Assembly: GCA_944355355.1 (NCBI GenBank)
Contig: CALVQE010000004.1
Location: 1 to 49,411, forward strand
DNA from: an uncultured Bacilli bacterium
Lineage (GTDB): Bacteria; Bacillota_I; Bacilli_A; RF39; UBA660
Direction: 5' to 3'
Length of the DNA: 49,411 nucleotides
Positions 28,195 to 35,720 of the stretch are shown in pieces. Every line of letters begins with the position of its first letter. Within the stretch, counting starts at the first letter, position 1. Position numbers and translations under genes: made by a program. The notes below the pieces were generated by a model, which was not told the origin of the DNA, ran no database searches, and saw only the letters and a list, made by a program, of their open reading frames with translations.

Positions 28195-28244
28195 AAGACT
28201 ACAATGTACTATGAAATATATATGTACGATTGTAGTCTTTTTCT
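28195..28244 (+). terminator. clpB terminator that encloses the next start codon
   Basis: AAGACTACAAT (28195-28205) pairs with ATTGTAGTCTT (28229-28239); inside, GTAC (28206-28209) pairs with GTAC (28224-28227). T-rich TTTTTC follows. The ATG of the next gene (28211-28213) lies in the apical loop. Confidence 0.85.
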
Positions 28245-28831
28245 TTGCTTGTCTTACTATTGGAAGTTTAATTTGGGTTAATAGGGCAATGGCTTCGATT
28301 AATGAAGAACCAATGCATCCTTATAAAATGCATGTAGATTCTTTTTATACACCTATAGAGTCTTTAAATCGTTACGTTTCTGAAAAATTAGATGAAATTA
28401 AGACTAGCTTTTTAGAGGAAATGAAGTTGGCCACAGAACAAAATAATCAAATTTATACTTTAAATGTGACTTATGATTCTTATGAAACAGAAGAGTATCT
28501 GTCATTTGTTTTTTATATTGAGACGTATACCGGTGGAGCGCATCCCAATTTGGAAATATGGACGGTGGTTTGGGATAAAACAAATAGGCTTATTGTGACA
28601 AATGAATCTTTTACCAAAGATTTTCTTGAAAAGGTAAGTGAAGAGGTACGTGGAGACTTACTTATGAATCCTAAAATCACTTCACCTACATGGCTTTTTG
28701 AAGGAACAAGGCCTATAAAAGAGAACTTTAAATCCTTTGTTTATACGAATGATGGTTTATTATTTTTCTTTTCCCCTTATCAAGTTGCACCTTATTCAAG
28801 CGGAGTTTTCGAATCTATTGTATTTTATTAA
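28211..28831 (+). CDS. secreted or membrane-anchored DUF3298 (RsiV/PdaC-like) protein
   Basis: 206 residues. The N-terminus is a signal anchor (MKYICTIVVFFFACLTIGSLIW). The outer part has FVFYIETYTGGAHPN (about 96-110) and, near the end, FFFSPYQVAPYSSG, the two signatures of DUF3298 domains found in RsiV (lysozyme-binding anti-sigma factor) and the C-half of deacetylase PdaC. No catalytic deacetylase part and no cytoplasmic anti-sigma domain is present, so it may simply bind a ligand at the surface. There is no ribosome site before the ATG, and the start is buried in the clpB terminator hairpin; no good alternative start exists before residue 27. Confidence 0.75.
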   Translation: MKYICTIVVFFFACLTIGSLIWVNRAMASINEEPMHPYKMHVDSFYTPIESLNRYVSEKLDEIKTSFLEEMKLATEQNNQIYTLNVTYDSYETEEYLSFVFYIETYTGGAHPNLEIWTVVWDKTNRLIVTNESFTKDFLEKVSEEVRGDLLMNPKITSPTWLFEGTRPIKENFKSFVYTNDGLLFFFSPYQVAPYSSGVFESIVFY

Positions 28832-28841
28832 TTGTCAAACA

Positions 28842-28869
28842 GCTGTAAATTTACTTTACAGTCTTTTTT
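28842..28869 (+). terminator. intrinsic terminator after the DUF3298 gene
   Basis: CTGTAAA (28843-28849) pairs with TTTACAG (28855-28861), then TC and T6. It overlaps the -35 of the next gene. Confidence 0.7.
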
Positions 28870-28877
28870 GTTATAAT
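28850..28877 (+). promoter_or_regulatory. promoter of the BspA-like surface gene
   Basis: TTTACT (28850-28855), 16 bp, TATAAT (28872-28877). Confidence 0.65.
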
Positions 28878-28935
28878 GATTATCGTAATAAATACGATGG
28901 TATGAACCATAATAGAAATAGGAGTGTGTAGTAGT

Positions 28936-29775
28936 ATGCAGAACAAGAATGTTTATTTAATCATAGGAATAATTGTTTTAATATGCGCGATAGTGGGGAT
29001 AAGTTATGCTTATTGGCAACTTACTTTACAACAAAGTGGCACTAATGTTGTGACTACAGATTGTTTTCATATTACTTTTACGGATAGTAATGATATTAAC
29101 TTACAAAAAGCTTATCCCATTACGAATAGTGAAGGAGCCTCATTAGCTCCATACACATTTACAATAGAAAATACATGTGATAGTCCTGCTAGTTATCAAA
29201 TTAACTTAGAGACAATGAGTCAAGAAGGAAGTATTAAAGTCTTACCAGAAGAATACCTTAAAGCTAACTTGATCGAGAAAGATAGTAGTAATATTAGTAC
29301 GAATAACTTAACAAGTGATTATGAAGTAAATACTACAATTGATGGGGCTATAAAAGCTTACAAATTAGATACAGGAATTATTCAGGGAAAAATGAGTAAA
29401 ACGTTTGAATTAAGATTATGGTTAGATTATGATACCCCAGTTATTGATGAAGTTATGAATGCTACATATAATAGTAAGATCTCTATTATAAGTAGTTATA
29501 GAGAGGCACCAAGTAATATGATCATGGCAGGAGCATTTAGCACTAGTTCCTTTAGCCAATACAGGTCAAATATCCAAACCATTGCATTCGAGGATACTTT
29601 AAGTCCGAAAGAAAATGCTACTTACACCTATGATATCTCAGCCAGTCAAGATGGCAGTGTGATGGCTTATTTAGTGGACAATGAAACTTCAGGTTATGAC
29701 ATTACATTCAATCAAATGGAAAAGCATATGCCAATTATGATAGTTCAAGTTTATTCGCAAATTTTGACAATTTAA
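28936..29775 (+). CDS. N-terminal part of a SipW-type surface protein, split by a frameshift
   Basis: 279 residues from ATG 28936 (AGGAG 11 bases upstream). Residues 1-~33 are a lysine-tipped hydrophobic segment ending GISYAYW, the form of SipW-processed signal peptides of camelysin/TasA-like proteins. Residues ~34-195 are a beta-rich domain (CFHITFTDSNDINLQKAYP, FTIENTCDSPASYQ) closely resembling the same part of the 40739 protein. From ~200 a BspA/DUF285 lead-in starts (FEDTLSP, SQDGSVMAYLV). After about 29713 the reading becomes unlike the family and ends at 29775, while the -1 frame continues the expected domain into the ORF at 29823. The original was one protein of about 626 residues. 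Confidence 0.75.
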   Translation: MQNKNVYLIIGIIVLICAIVGISYAYWQLTLQQSGTNVVTTDCFHITFTDSNDINLQKAYPITNSEGASLAPYTFTIENTCDSPASYQINLETMSQEGSIKVLPEEYLKANLIEKDSSNISTNNLTSDYEVNTTIDGAIKAYKLDTGIIQGKMSKTFELRLWLDYDTPVIDEVMNATYNSKISIISSYREAPSNMIMAGAFSTSSFSQYRSNIQTIAFEDTLSPKENATYTYDISASQDGSVMAYLVDNETSGYDITFNQMEKHMPIMIVQVYSQILTI

Positions 29776-29822
29776 TCGAGATCAATAATCTTCAAAATCT
29801 AGATACAAGTTATACCATCGAC

Positions 29823-30815
29823 ATGAGTCGTATGTTTGATTGGACGCTATCTTTAACAAATCTAGATTTAAGTTCGTTTGATACTTCAAATGTTACGAAT
29901 ATGAGTTCTATGTTTTATAATACGCCTTTAACCACACTAGATTTAAGCTCCTTTGATACCTCGAATGTCACGGATATGAGTTGGATGTTTTCTAGTACAG
30001 ATTTAACCGAATTAGATTTAAGTCATTTTGATACCTCAAATGTCACGGATATGAGTTACATGTTTAATTGGACGCTATCTTTAACAAATCTAAATTTAAG
30101 TTCATTTGATACTTCGAATGTCACGAATATGAGTTCTATGTTTTCTAGTACAGATTTAACCGAATTAGATTTAAGTCATTTTGATACTTCGAATGTCACG
30201 GATATGAGTCATATGTTTGCCGGTATGGACTTCTTAACAAGTTTAGATTTAAGCACTTTTGATACCTCAAATGTTACAAATATGAGCAGTATGTTTTCGA
30301 GTATGGATTCTTTAACAGCCTTAAATTTAAGTTCATTTGATACCTCGACTGTCACGAATATGAGTAGTATGTTTGCTTATACAGACTTAACCACACTAGA
30401 TTTAAGTTCATTTGATACTTCGAATGTCACGAATATGAGTTCTATGTTTTCTAGTACAGATTTAACCACATTAGATTTAAGCTCCTTTGATACTTCAAAT
30501 GTTACAAATATGAGTGAGATGTTTTATCGTATGTCATCTTTAACCACATTAGATTTAAGTGGTTTTGATACCTCAAATGTCACGGATATGAGTAGTATGT
30601 TTAGTCGTATGGAATCCTTAATAGAATTAGATTTAAGTAGTTTTGATACTTCCAATGTAGCAAATATGAGTTCTATGTTTTATTTCGCATATGGTTTAAA
30701 TACTATTATTTATGGAAATAATTTTGTGTATGCAAACACTGCGAGTGTTAGTAATATGTTTTATGATTGTCCTGCTAATAAACCAACAGATCCTTCTTGG
30801 GATGGAGTGTTGTAG
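29823..30815 (+). CDS. C-terminal part of the same surface protein: DUF285/BspA repeats
   Basis: 330 codons made of 11 repeats of 23-25 residues with the core LDLSSFDTSNVTNMSSMF, the DUF285 (BspA-like, Mycoplasma-type leucine-rich) repeat, then a short cap ending DPSWDGVL. Such repeats form an extended adhesive solenoid on surface proteins. The ATG at 29823 has no ribosome site; the open frame actually starts further upstream, where it reads NGKAYANYDSSSLF and NLQNLDTS, the normal lead-in to this repeat class. That frame joins the preceding ORF if one base is restored near 29714-29723. As it stands it is probably untranslated unless frameshifting or length variation occurs. Confidence 0.8.
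   Translation: MSRMFDWTLSLTNLDLSSFDTSNVTNMSSMFYNTPLTTLDLSSFDTSNVTDMSWMFSSTDLTELDLSHFDTSNVTDMSYMFNWTLSLTNLNLSSFDTSNVTNMSSMFSSTDLTELDLSHFDTSNVTDMSHMFAGMDFLTSLDLSTFDTSNVTNMSSMFSSMDSLTALNLSSFDTSTVTNMSSMFAYTDLTTLDLSSFDTSNVTNMSSMFSSTDLTTLDLSSFDTSNVTNMSEMFYRMSSLTTLDLSGFDTSNVTDMSSMFSRMESLIELDLSSFDTSNVANMSSMFYFAYGLNTIIYGNNFVYANTASVSNMFYDCPANKPTDPSWDGVL
29862..30680 (+). repeat. tandem ~69-75 bp repeats encoding DUF285 units
   Basis: Eleven copies of a unit containing TTTGATAC(C/T)TC(A/G)AATGT with high DNA identity. Such an array can gain or lose copies by recombination. Confidence 0.8.
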
Positions 30816-30831
30816 CTAAAAAAAGTTTAAA

Positions 30832-30868
30832 AAGAGTTATAAGCTTATTGTTATGATTCTTTTTTTTT
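30832..30868 (+). terminator. intrinsic terminator after the DUF285 protein
   Basis: An 11-bp stem with two G-U pairs (30832-30842 AAGAGTTATAA with 30851-30861 TTATGATTCTT), then a T9 run. Confidence 0.75.
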
Positions 30869-30876
30869 GGTATAAT
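30848..30876 (+). promoter_or_regulatory. promoter of the Tad/Flp pilus operon
   Basis: TTGTTA (30848-30853), 17 bp, TATAAT (30871-30876), overlapping the terminator's 3' arm. Confidence 0.7.
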
Positions 30877-30903
30877 GGGTACATAATAAGGGGAGTGGGA
30901 GCT

Positions 30904-31131
30904 ATGAGAATGAATAGAAATGGGCAAGCTCTTGTAGAATATGTTTTAATTGTCGCGATTATTAGTGTTATCACGGTTAGTATTGTGTCTTATTTTGGTG
31001 GTTATTTAAAGGATACAATTGTTAAGACGTCTTGTGAACTTGTCAATAATTATTATGTCGAAGGGGAAAAACCGGGTGATGCTGAGTGTTTGACAAAGGA
31101 AGAGTATGAACTTAGATATCCAGAACAATAA
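30904..31131 (+). CDS. Flp-type pilin
   Basis: 75 residues from ATG 30904 behind GGGGAGTGGGAG. The pattern of a class IVb (Flp) prepilin is clear: a very short basic leader (MRMNRN), the processing region G-QALVEYVLIVAII with Glu and Tyr at +5/+6, and a hydrophobic helix of about 20 residues (to residue ~32), then a small acidic tail with two Cys. Flp pilins are cleaved by a TadV-type peptidase, not present in the window, and assembled by TadA/B/C. It is the first gene of the operon and overlaps the next by 26 bp. Confidence 0.85.
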   Translation: MRMNRNGQALVEYVLIVAIISVITVSIVSYFGGYLKDTIVKTSCELVNNYYVEGEKPGDAECLTKEEYELRYPEQ

Positions 31132-31471
31132 AAAAGGACAGGCTTTGGTTGAGTTTGTCATTATTTTGCCCATTTTTATTTTTATGCTTTTAGCTATTAT
31201 TGATATTGGTAAGGTGATCTATAATCAAAATCGATTGGAAAGTGAGATGTCTAGTGTTGTTCTACTGTATCGGAATGAGAAGAGTTATGATGAGATTTTA
31301 GATGAGCTTAGTTTGAATGATGAAAGTGTTACTTTGGATGTAACGAATGAGGAAAATGAAATGGTAACTTTTTCGTTAAAAAAGAAAGTTACGATTGTAA
31401 CACCTGGACTCAATCTTTTGTTTTCTAATCCTTATGAAATAGAAGTGACAAGAGTGATTCATTATGAATAA
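31106..31471 (+). CDS. TadE-like pseudopilin
   Basis: 121 residues. The N-terminus NNKKGQALVEFVIILPIFIFMLLAIIDIGK is the TadE signature (GQALVEFxLxxPxxxxxxxxIxDxG). A ~70-residue external domain follows. TadE/F pseudopilins are processed like the pilin and are needed for Flp pilus assembly. The start overlaps the pilin gene and follows AAAGGAAG. It overlaps the next gene by 8 bp. Confidence 0.8.
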   Translation: MNLDIQNNKKGQALVEFVIILPIFIFMLLAIIDIGKVIYNQNRLESEMSSVVLLYRNEKSYDEILDELSLNDESVTLDVTNEENEMVTFSLKKKVTIVTPGLNLLFSNPYEIEVTRVIHYE

Positions 31472-31835
31472 TAAGGGACAGACGTTAATTATTTTTGTTA
31501 TTTTGATTCCAATTATTATTTTGATGATGGCTATTGTGGTAGATGTTGGAATTTTACAAAATGAGGTGACAAAGGCTACTGGGGTTGTTGATATGGCTAT
31601 TCGTGAAGCTTTTTTGAAGGGTGATGAGAGTGTTGTAGAGACATTGCTTGTTGAGAATGATATTCCGGTAGAAAATCTAAATGTTTCTTTTGAAGAAGAT
31701 GAGATTGAGGTAAATTTGACTTATTCTGTGGAGGCATTATTTGGTCGTATTGTTGGGTTAGAAACTTATGATGTTAATGTTCATCGGGTTGGAAAGTTGA
31801 GCAATGATGAAGTGATTATTGAAAAGAAAGAGTAG
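31464..31835 (+). CDS. TadE/TadG-like pseudopilin
   Basis: 123 residues. N-terminus NNKGQTLIIFVILIPIIILMMAIVVDVG: the same cleavage-type motif with Ile in place of the usual Glu at +5, as in TadG/DUF192-like pilus accessory proteins. One membrane helix, then an acidic domain. The missing +5 Glu suggests a structural minor component rather than a polymerising pilin. Coupled to both neighbours. Confidence 0.7.
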   Translation: MNNKGQTLIIFVILIPIIILMMAIVVDVGILQNEVTKATGVVDMAIREAFLKGDESVVETLLVENDIPVENLNVSFEEDEIEVNLTYSVEALFGRIVGLETYDVNVHRVGKLSNDEVIIEKKE

Positions 31836-31836
31836 G

Positions 31837-32616
31837 ATGAAGATGAAAAAGAGAATTGGCAAAAGTTTGTGTTTATTTTCTGGTAAAGGTGGGGTTGGTA
31901 AGACTGTCTTGGCTTTGAATTTAGCAGGTATTTATGCTGGTATTGAAAAGAAGGTTTTGCTTGTTGATTTGGATTTATCTGGTGGAGGTATTGCTTTAGC
32001 AACAAATAAGCCTGCTATTAAAACGGTTTATAATTTTGTGGATGATTATAATAATAATCGTTTTAAGGATTTTAATGATTATGTTGTTAAGTATAATGAT
32101 TATATTGATATTTTGCCTAGTCCTAAGGATCCTAGACAGGCCACAAAGATTGATTCTAAGTATATTGAGATTTTGTTAGATAAAGCTACTTTTCATTATG
32201 ATGTTGTGCTCATCGATACGAATCATGTTTTAAATGAGATTAATTTGGTGGTTTTGGATGCAGTGGATTCTATTTTGTTTGTGATGCAAAATGATCCAAT
32301 GGATTTAAAGAATATGAAGAGTTTGCTTTCTATTTTTAAGGATTTAGAGAAGACAAATTACAAGATTTTACTTAATAATTCAAGGGATCCTTTTAAGAAG
32401 TATTTTACGATGTTTGATATTAAGAGTATTATTAAGAGTAATGTTGATTATGAGCTTACTAGTGAGTTTTATGTCAAGAATATGGATGCTTATGTCATGA
32501 ATGGAGAGATTGTGACTTTACAACCTAAGGCTGCAAATACTTTTAATAAGGATTATACGACACTTGTGAAGATTGCTCTAGATTTTTTAGGAGGGGATAA
32601 GCATGACAAAGACTAG
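31837..32616 (+). CDS. TadZ/CpaE-like ATPase (MinD/ParA family)
   Basis: 259 residues. Deviant Walker A GKGGVGKT (about residues 15-22), Walker A' LLVDLDLSGG, and VVLIDTNHVLNE in the Walker B position. Tad loci carry such MinD-like proteins (TadZ/CpaE), which place the pilus machine; they often have an N-terminal receiver-like domain, absent here. The start is ATG 31837 or 31843, both near AAAGAGTAGG. It overlaps tadA by 14 bp. Confidence 0.82.
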   Translation: MKMKKRIGKSLCLFSGKGGVGKTVLALNLAGIYAGIEKKVLLVDLDLSGGGIALATNKPAIKTVYNFVDDYNNNRFKDFNDYVVKYNDYIDILPSPKDPRQATKIDSKYIEILLDKATFHYDVVLIDTNHVLNEINLVVLDAVDSILFVMQNDPMDLKNMKSLLSIFKDLEKTNYKILLNNSRDPFKKYFTMFDIKSIIKSNVDYELTSEFYVKNMDAYVMNGEIVTLQPKAANTFNKDYTTLVKIALDFLGGDKHDKD

Positions 32617-33937
32617 TTTGATTGAGGCGTTTAATATTGAACGTAAGCAGACAAAGATTGATAATATAACGGATTATGAGATTTTCCCTGATAAGAAGCT
32701 TTTGGATGATTTACGGGTTAAGATTGTGGAAAATTTAATTGATCAAGAAGTTCCCCAAGATAAGCTTTTGCAAGAGTTTATTAATGATGAGATTGATCGT
32801 TCTATTGAGGGTTATGATTTAACGAATTTGGAACGTAGTCATTTATATAATTTGATTGATAATGAGATTAATGGTTATGGACCTTTGACGGAGTTACTTG
32901 AGGATAAGAATATTACAGAGATTATGGTCAATAGTCCTCGGGAAATTTATATTGAGATTGATGGACAGCTTATTCGTGATGAGAGTGTTTCGTTTATTAA
33001 TGATGAGCATATTGTAAGAACGATTGAGCGAATGATTGGGCCAATGGGAAGGACGATTGATGCAACTAATCCTATGGTGGATTCAAGACTTAAGGATGGG
33101 TCAAGAATTAATGCGGTTATTCCTCCTTTGTCAACGAAAGGACCAGTTATTACGATTCGAAAGTTTAAAAGTGAGATGACTAGTGCGGATGATATGATAC
33201 GTATTGGTTCAATGACTCCTTATATGGCAACGTTTTTGGAGGCTGCAGTTAAGGGGAAATGTAATATTATTGTTTGTGGTGGTACTGGTAGTGGTAAGAC
33301 AACGCTTTTAAATATTTTGAGTAGTTTTATTCCTAATGATGAACGTATTATTACAATCGAGGATGCAGCTGAGTTAAAGCTTGAGAAGGAACATGTTATT
33401 TCTTTGGAAACAAGGGTAACGAATTATGATAATGAAGGAGAAATTACGATTCAGGATTTGGTTATTAATGCTCTTAGAATGAGACCAGATCGGATTATTG
33501 TTGGTGAGGTGCGTGGTAAGGAAGCTTTTGATATGTTACAGGCTATGAATACTGGACATGAGGGCTCTATTACGACGCTTCATGCTAATGGTCCAAAGGA
33601 TGCTTTAAATCGGTTAGAGACAATGGTTTTGATGAGTGGACTTGATATTCCTATTAAGGCTATTCGTGAGTATATTGTCAGTGCGATTGATTTGGTTGTT
33701 AATATTGAGCGTATGAGTGATGGTAAAAGAAAAATTACTTCGATTTCTGAGTTAGAAAGTTTTCAGGATGGGGATATTCATTTGAAAGAAATATTTGCTT
33801 TTCATCAGAAAGGTGTTACTGAAAGTGGCGAGGTCGATGGAACGTATACGCTTTATGATGAGAAGGTTCCACGGGTATATCGTAAAATTGCTGCGCGAGG
33901 GATTACAGAGATTAACGAGATGTTTCATATTAAATAG
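32603..33937 (+). CDS. tadA: Tad pilus secretion ATPase TadA/CpaF
   Basis: 444 residues. Type II/IV secretion ATPase: N-terminal helical region (1-~90), the [10 protein letters not shown] and [15 protein letters not shown] entry of the CpaF family, Walker A GGTGSGKT (about 227-234), Asp box [10 protein letters not shown], Walker [13 protein letters not shown] (about 295) and the His box [12 protein letters not shown]. It powers assembly of Flp pili from the cytoplasm. The ATG follows GGAGGGG inside the end of the tadZ gene. Confidence 0.93.
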   Translation: MTKTSLIEAFNIERKQTKIDNITDYEIFPDKKLLDDLRVKIVENLIDQEVPQDKLLQEFINDEIDRSIEGYDLTNLERSHLYNLIDNEINGYGPLTELLEDKNITEIMVNSPREIYIEIDGQLIRDESVSFINDEHIVRTIERMIGPMGRTIDATNPMVDSRLKDGSRINAVIPPLSTKGPVITIRKFKSEMTSADDMIRIGSMTPYMATFLEAAVKGKCNIIVCGGTGSGKTTLLNILSSFIPNDERIITIEDAAELKLEKEHVISLETRVTNYDNEGEITIQDLVINALRMRPDRIIVGEVRGKEAFDMLQAMNTGHEGSITTLHANGPKDALNRLETMVLMSGLDIPIKAIREYIVSAIDLVVNIERMSDGKRKITSISELESFQDGDIHLKEIFAFHQKGVTESGEVDGTYTLYDEKVPRVYRKIAARGITEINEMFHIK

Positions 33938-33952
33938 GAAGGAGGAATTTGT

Positions 33953-34960
33953 ATGAATGCGTATTCTTTTCAGATTTTACTTACGCAAGGGATTGTTATT
34001 CTTTTACTTGTTGTTTTAATTATTTATTTGCTTCATCAAAAACGGGCAATTAAGTTAGCAAGACGATTTGAGTCTTTTGCTTTGTTAAGTATTAAAGATA
34101 GTGAAAAGAGTATTTTTGATCATATTGTTTCCTTTTTATGGTCGGTTATTCAGAAGATATCTAAAGTGCTTTCGAAGTCTGTTTTTTTGAAACGTTATGG
34201 ATCACGTTATGATAAGTATATTAAGTATGAAAATAAAGATAAGATTAGTAGTATGGATTATATAACGATTAAGTTTTTTACAGCTGTAGGTCTTATCTTG
34301 CTTAGTTTTATTACGGCAATGTTTCGTTTGAGTTCTTTAAATTTCATGAGTTTACTGCTTACTTTTGTAGTTGGTTTCTTTTTGCCAGATTTACTTTTGT
34401 ATATTCAATTTCAAAAGAAAAGAAAACGGATTGAGGATGATCTTTTAAAGGCCATCATTATTATGAATAATAGTTTTAAATCAGGACGAAATATTATGCA
34501 AGCGGTGGAGATTGTTAAAAATGAACTGGAAGGTCCAATTAGTGATGAGTTTAAGAAGATTTATATGGATATGACTTATGGGCTTAGTATTGAGGTAGTT
34601 TTTGAACGGTTTTATAATCGGGTAAAATTAGATGATGCTAAGTATATTACAAGTTCTCTTACAATGCTTAATAAAACGGGTGGAAATATCGTAAAAGTAT
34701 TTGGGACGATTGAGAAGTCTTTCTTTAATAAGAAGAGGTTAAAACAAGAAATGGAGAGTTTAACAAGTGCTTCAATATTTGTTTTCCGTGTTTTATGTGT
34801 GATGCCTTTTTTGTTTATTTTAGCGATTTACATCTTGAATCCAACTTATTTTGAGCCTATGTTTACGACTACTTTAGGACATATTTTGCTTGTTCTTACA
34901 ATTCTTTTCTATGGTTTGTATGTCTTAATTATTAAAAAGATATTAGAGGTGAAGATGTAA
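33953..34960 (+). CDS. tadB: Tad pilus inner-membrane platform protein TadB
   Basis: 335 residues. An N-terminal membrane helix, a soluble part, two central helices (about 105-145), a T2SSF/GspF-type helical domain (DLLKAIIIMNNSFKSGRNIMQAVEIV, GLSIEVVFERF, LTMLNKTGGNI) and two C-terminal helices. This is the TadB pattern, forming the membrane platform with TadC. Start ATG after GGAAGGAGG. The stop shares one base with the tadC start. Confidence 0.87.
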   Translation: MNAYSFQILLTQGIVILLLVVLIIYLLHQKRAIKLARRFESFALLSIKDSEKSIFDHIVSFLWSVIQKISKVLSKSVFLKRYGSRYDKYIKYENKDKISSMDYITIKFFTAVGLILLSFITAMFRLSSLNFMSLLLTFVVGFFLPDLLLYIQFQKKRKRIEDDLLKAIIIMNNSFKSGRNIMQAVEIVKNELEGPISDEFKKIYMDMTYGLSIEVVFERFYNRVKLDDAKYITSSLTMLNKTGGNIVKVFGTIEKSFFNKKRLKQEMESLTSASIFVFRVLCVMPFLFILAIYILNPTYFEPMFTTTLGHILLVLTILFYGLYVLIIKKILEVKM

Positions 34961-35661
34961 TGAAGGAAAGAAGCTTAGTTCGAAAAATTTATTTGGATAG
35001 TACGATTAAAAAAGTAGATCGTAAGGTTAAACTGTTAGGTATTCATTGTAAGTATGATCCCATTGATCTTTTAAATATTCGTTTACTTATTTGTTTATTT
35101 ATTTTGGCAGTTTGTCTAATTTTCTTTGATAATGGTTTTATTTTAGGGCCTATTTTAGTTCTTTTATTTCATTATTTAAGTGAGTATTTTGTTTTAGATT
35201 TGCCTATTAAGAAGAGATGTCAAAAGTTAGAAGAGGAAGCTATTTTCTTTTTTGAGGTTTTGTCTTTGACTTTAGAGGGTGGCCGCAACTTAACGATGTC
35301 TATTTCAATGACGGCTAAAAATGTTGATAGTGAGTTAGCTGAGGAATTTCAAAAATCTTTGAATGAAATGAAAATGGGCAAAAGCTTTCCAGAGGCAATG
35401 AACGATATGAAGGCTAGAATTCCTAGTGATACAATAAATAATGCTATTTTAAATATTGTTCAAGCAAGTGTCTTTGGAAATAATATTGAAGAATCTTTAA
35501 ATAATCAATTAGATTTTTTAAGGGATAAAAGATTATTAGAAATTAAGGGAAAGATTGGTAAATTGCCAACAAAGATTAGTGTTATTTCAGTTGTCTTTTT
35601 TATACCGATTATTTTACTGGTTATTTTATCACCAGTACTTATTGATTTTGTTATGAAATAA
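34960..35661 (+). CDS. tadC: Tad pilus inner-membrane platform protein TadC
   Basis: 233 residues, somewhat shorter than most TadC (about 290-320). It has the T2SSF-type domain (EEEAIFFFEVLSLTLEGGRNLTMSISM, NEMKMGKSFPEAMNDM, QASVFGNNIEESLNNQL) between a pair of helices (about 45-85) and a C-terminal helix. Paralogous in form to tadB and translationally coupled to it. Last gene of the core Tad set; a new -10 follows at 35689. Confidence 0.85.
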   Translation: MKERSLVRKIYLDSTIKKVDRKVKLLGIHCKYDPIDLLNIRLLICLFILAVCLIFFDNGFILGPILVLLFHYLSEYFVLDLPIKKRCQKLEEEAIFFFEVLSLTLEGGRNLTMSISMTAKNVDSELAEEFQKSLNEMKMGKSFPEAMNDMKARIPSDTINNAILNIVQASVFGNNIEESLNNQLDFLRDKRLLEIKGKIGKLPTKISVISVVFFIPIILLVILSPVLIDFVMK

Positions 35662-35665
35662 GGGG

Positions 35666-35694
35666 TTTAAGATTTCGGAAAAATATATTATAAT
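35666..35694 (+). promoter_or_regulatory. possible promoter of the SipW-type/DUF6273 gene
   Basis: TATAAT at 35689-35694; a TTTAAG at 35666 is a weak -35 at 17 bp. Confidence 0.45.
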
Positions 35695-35720
35695 GAAAAA
35701 GAGAATAGTTGGGTGATCGT

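Noticed and set aside
28737-28931. 64-codon ORF across the end of the DUF3298 gene
   Set aside because: It runs through the terminator and promoter of the next gene in another frame and shows no protein-like pattern.
29710-29726. programmed -1 frameshifting in the BspA-like gene
   Set aside because: No classic X-XXY-YYZ heptamer or clear downstream structure; a one-base indel in an A-run is simpler.
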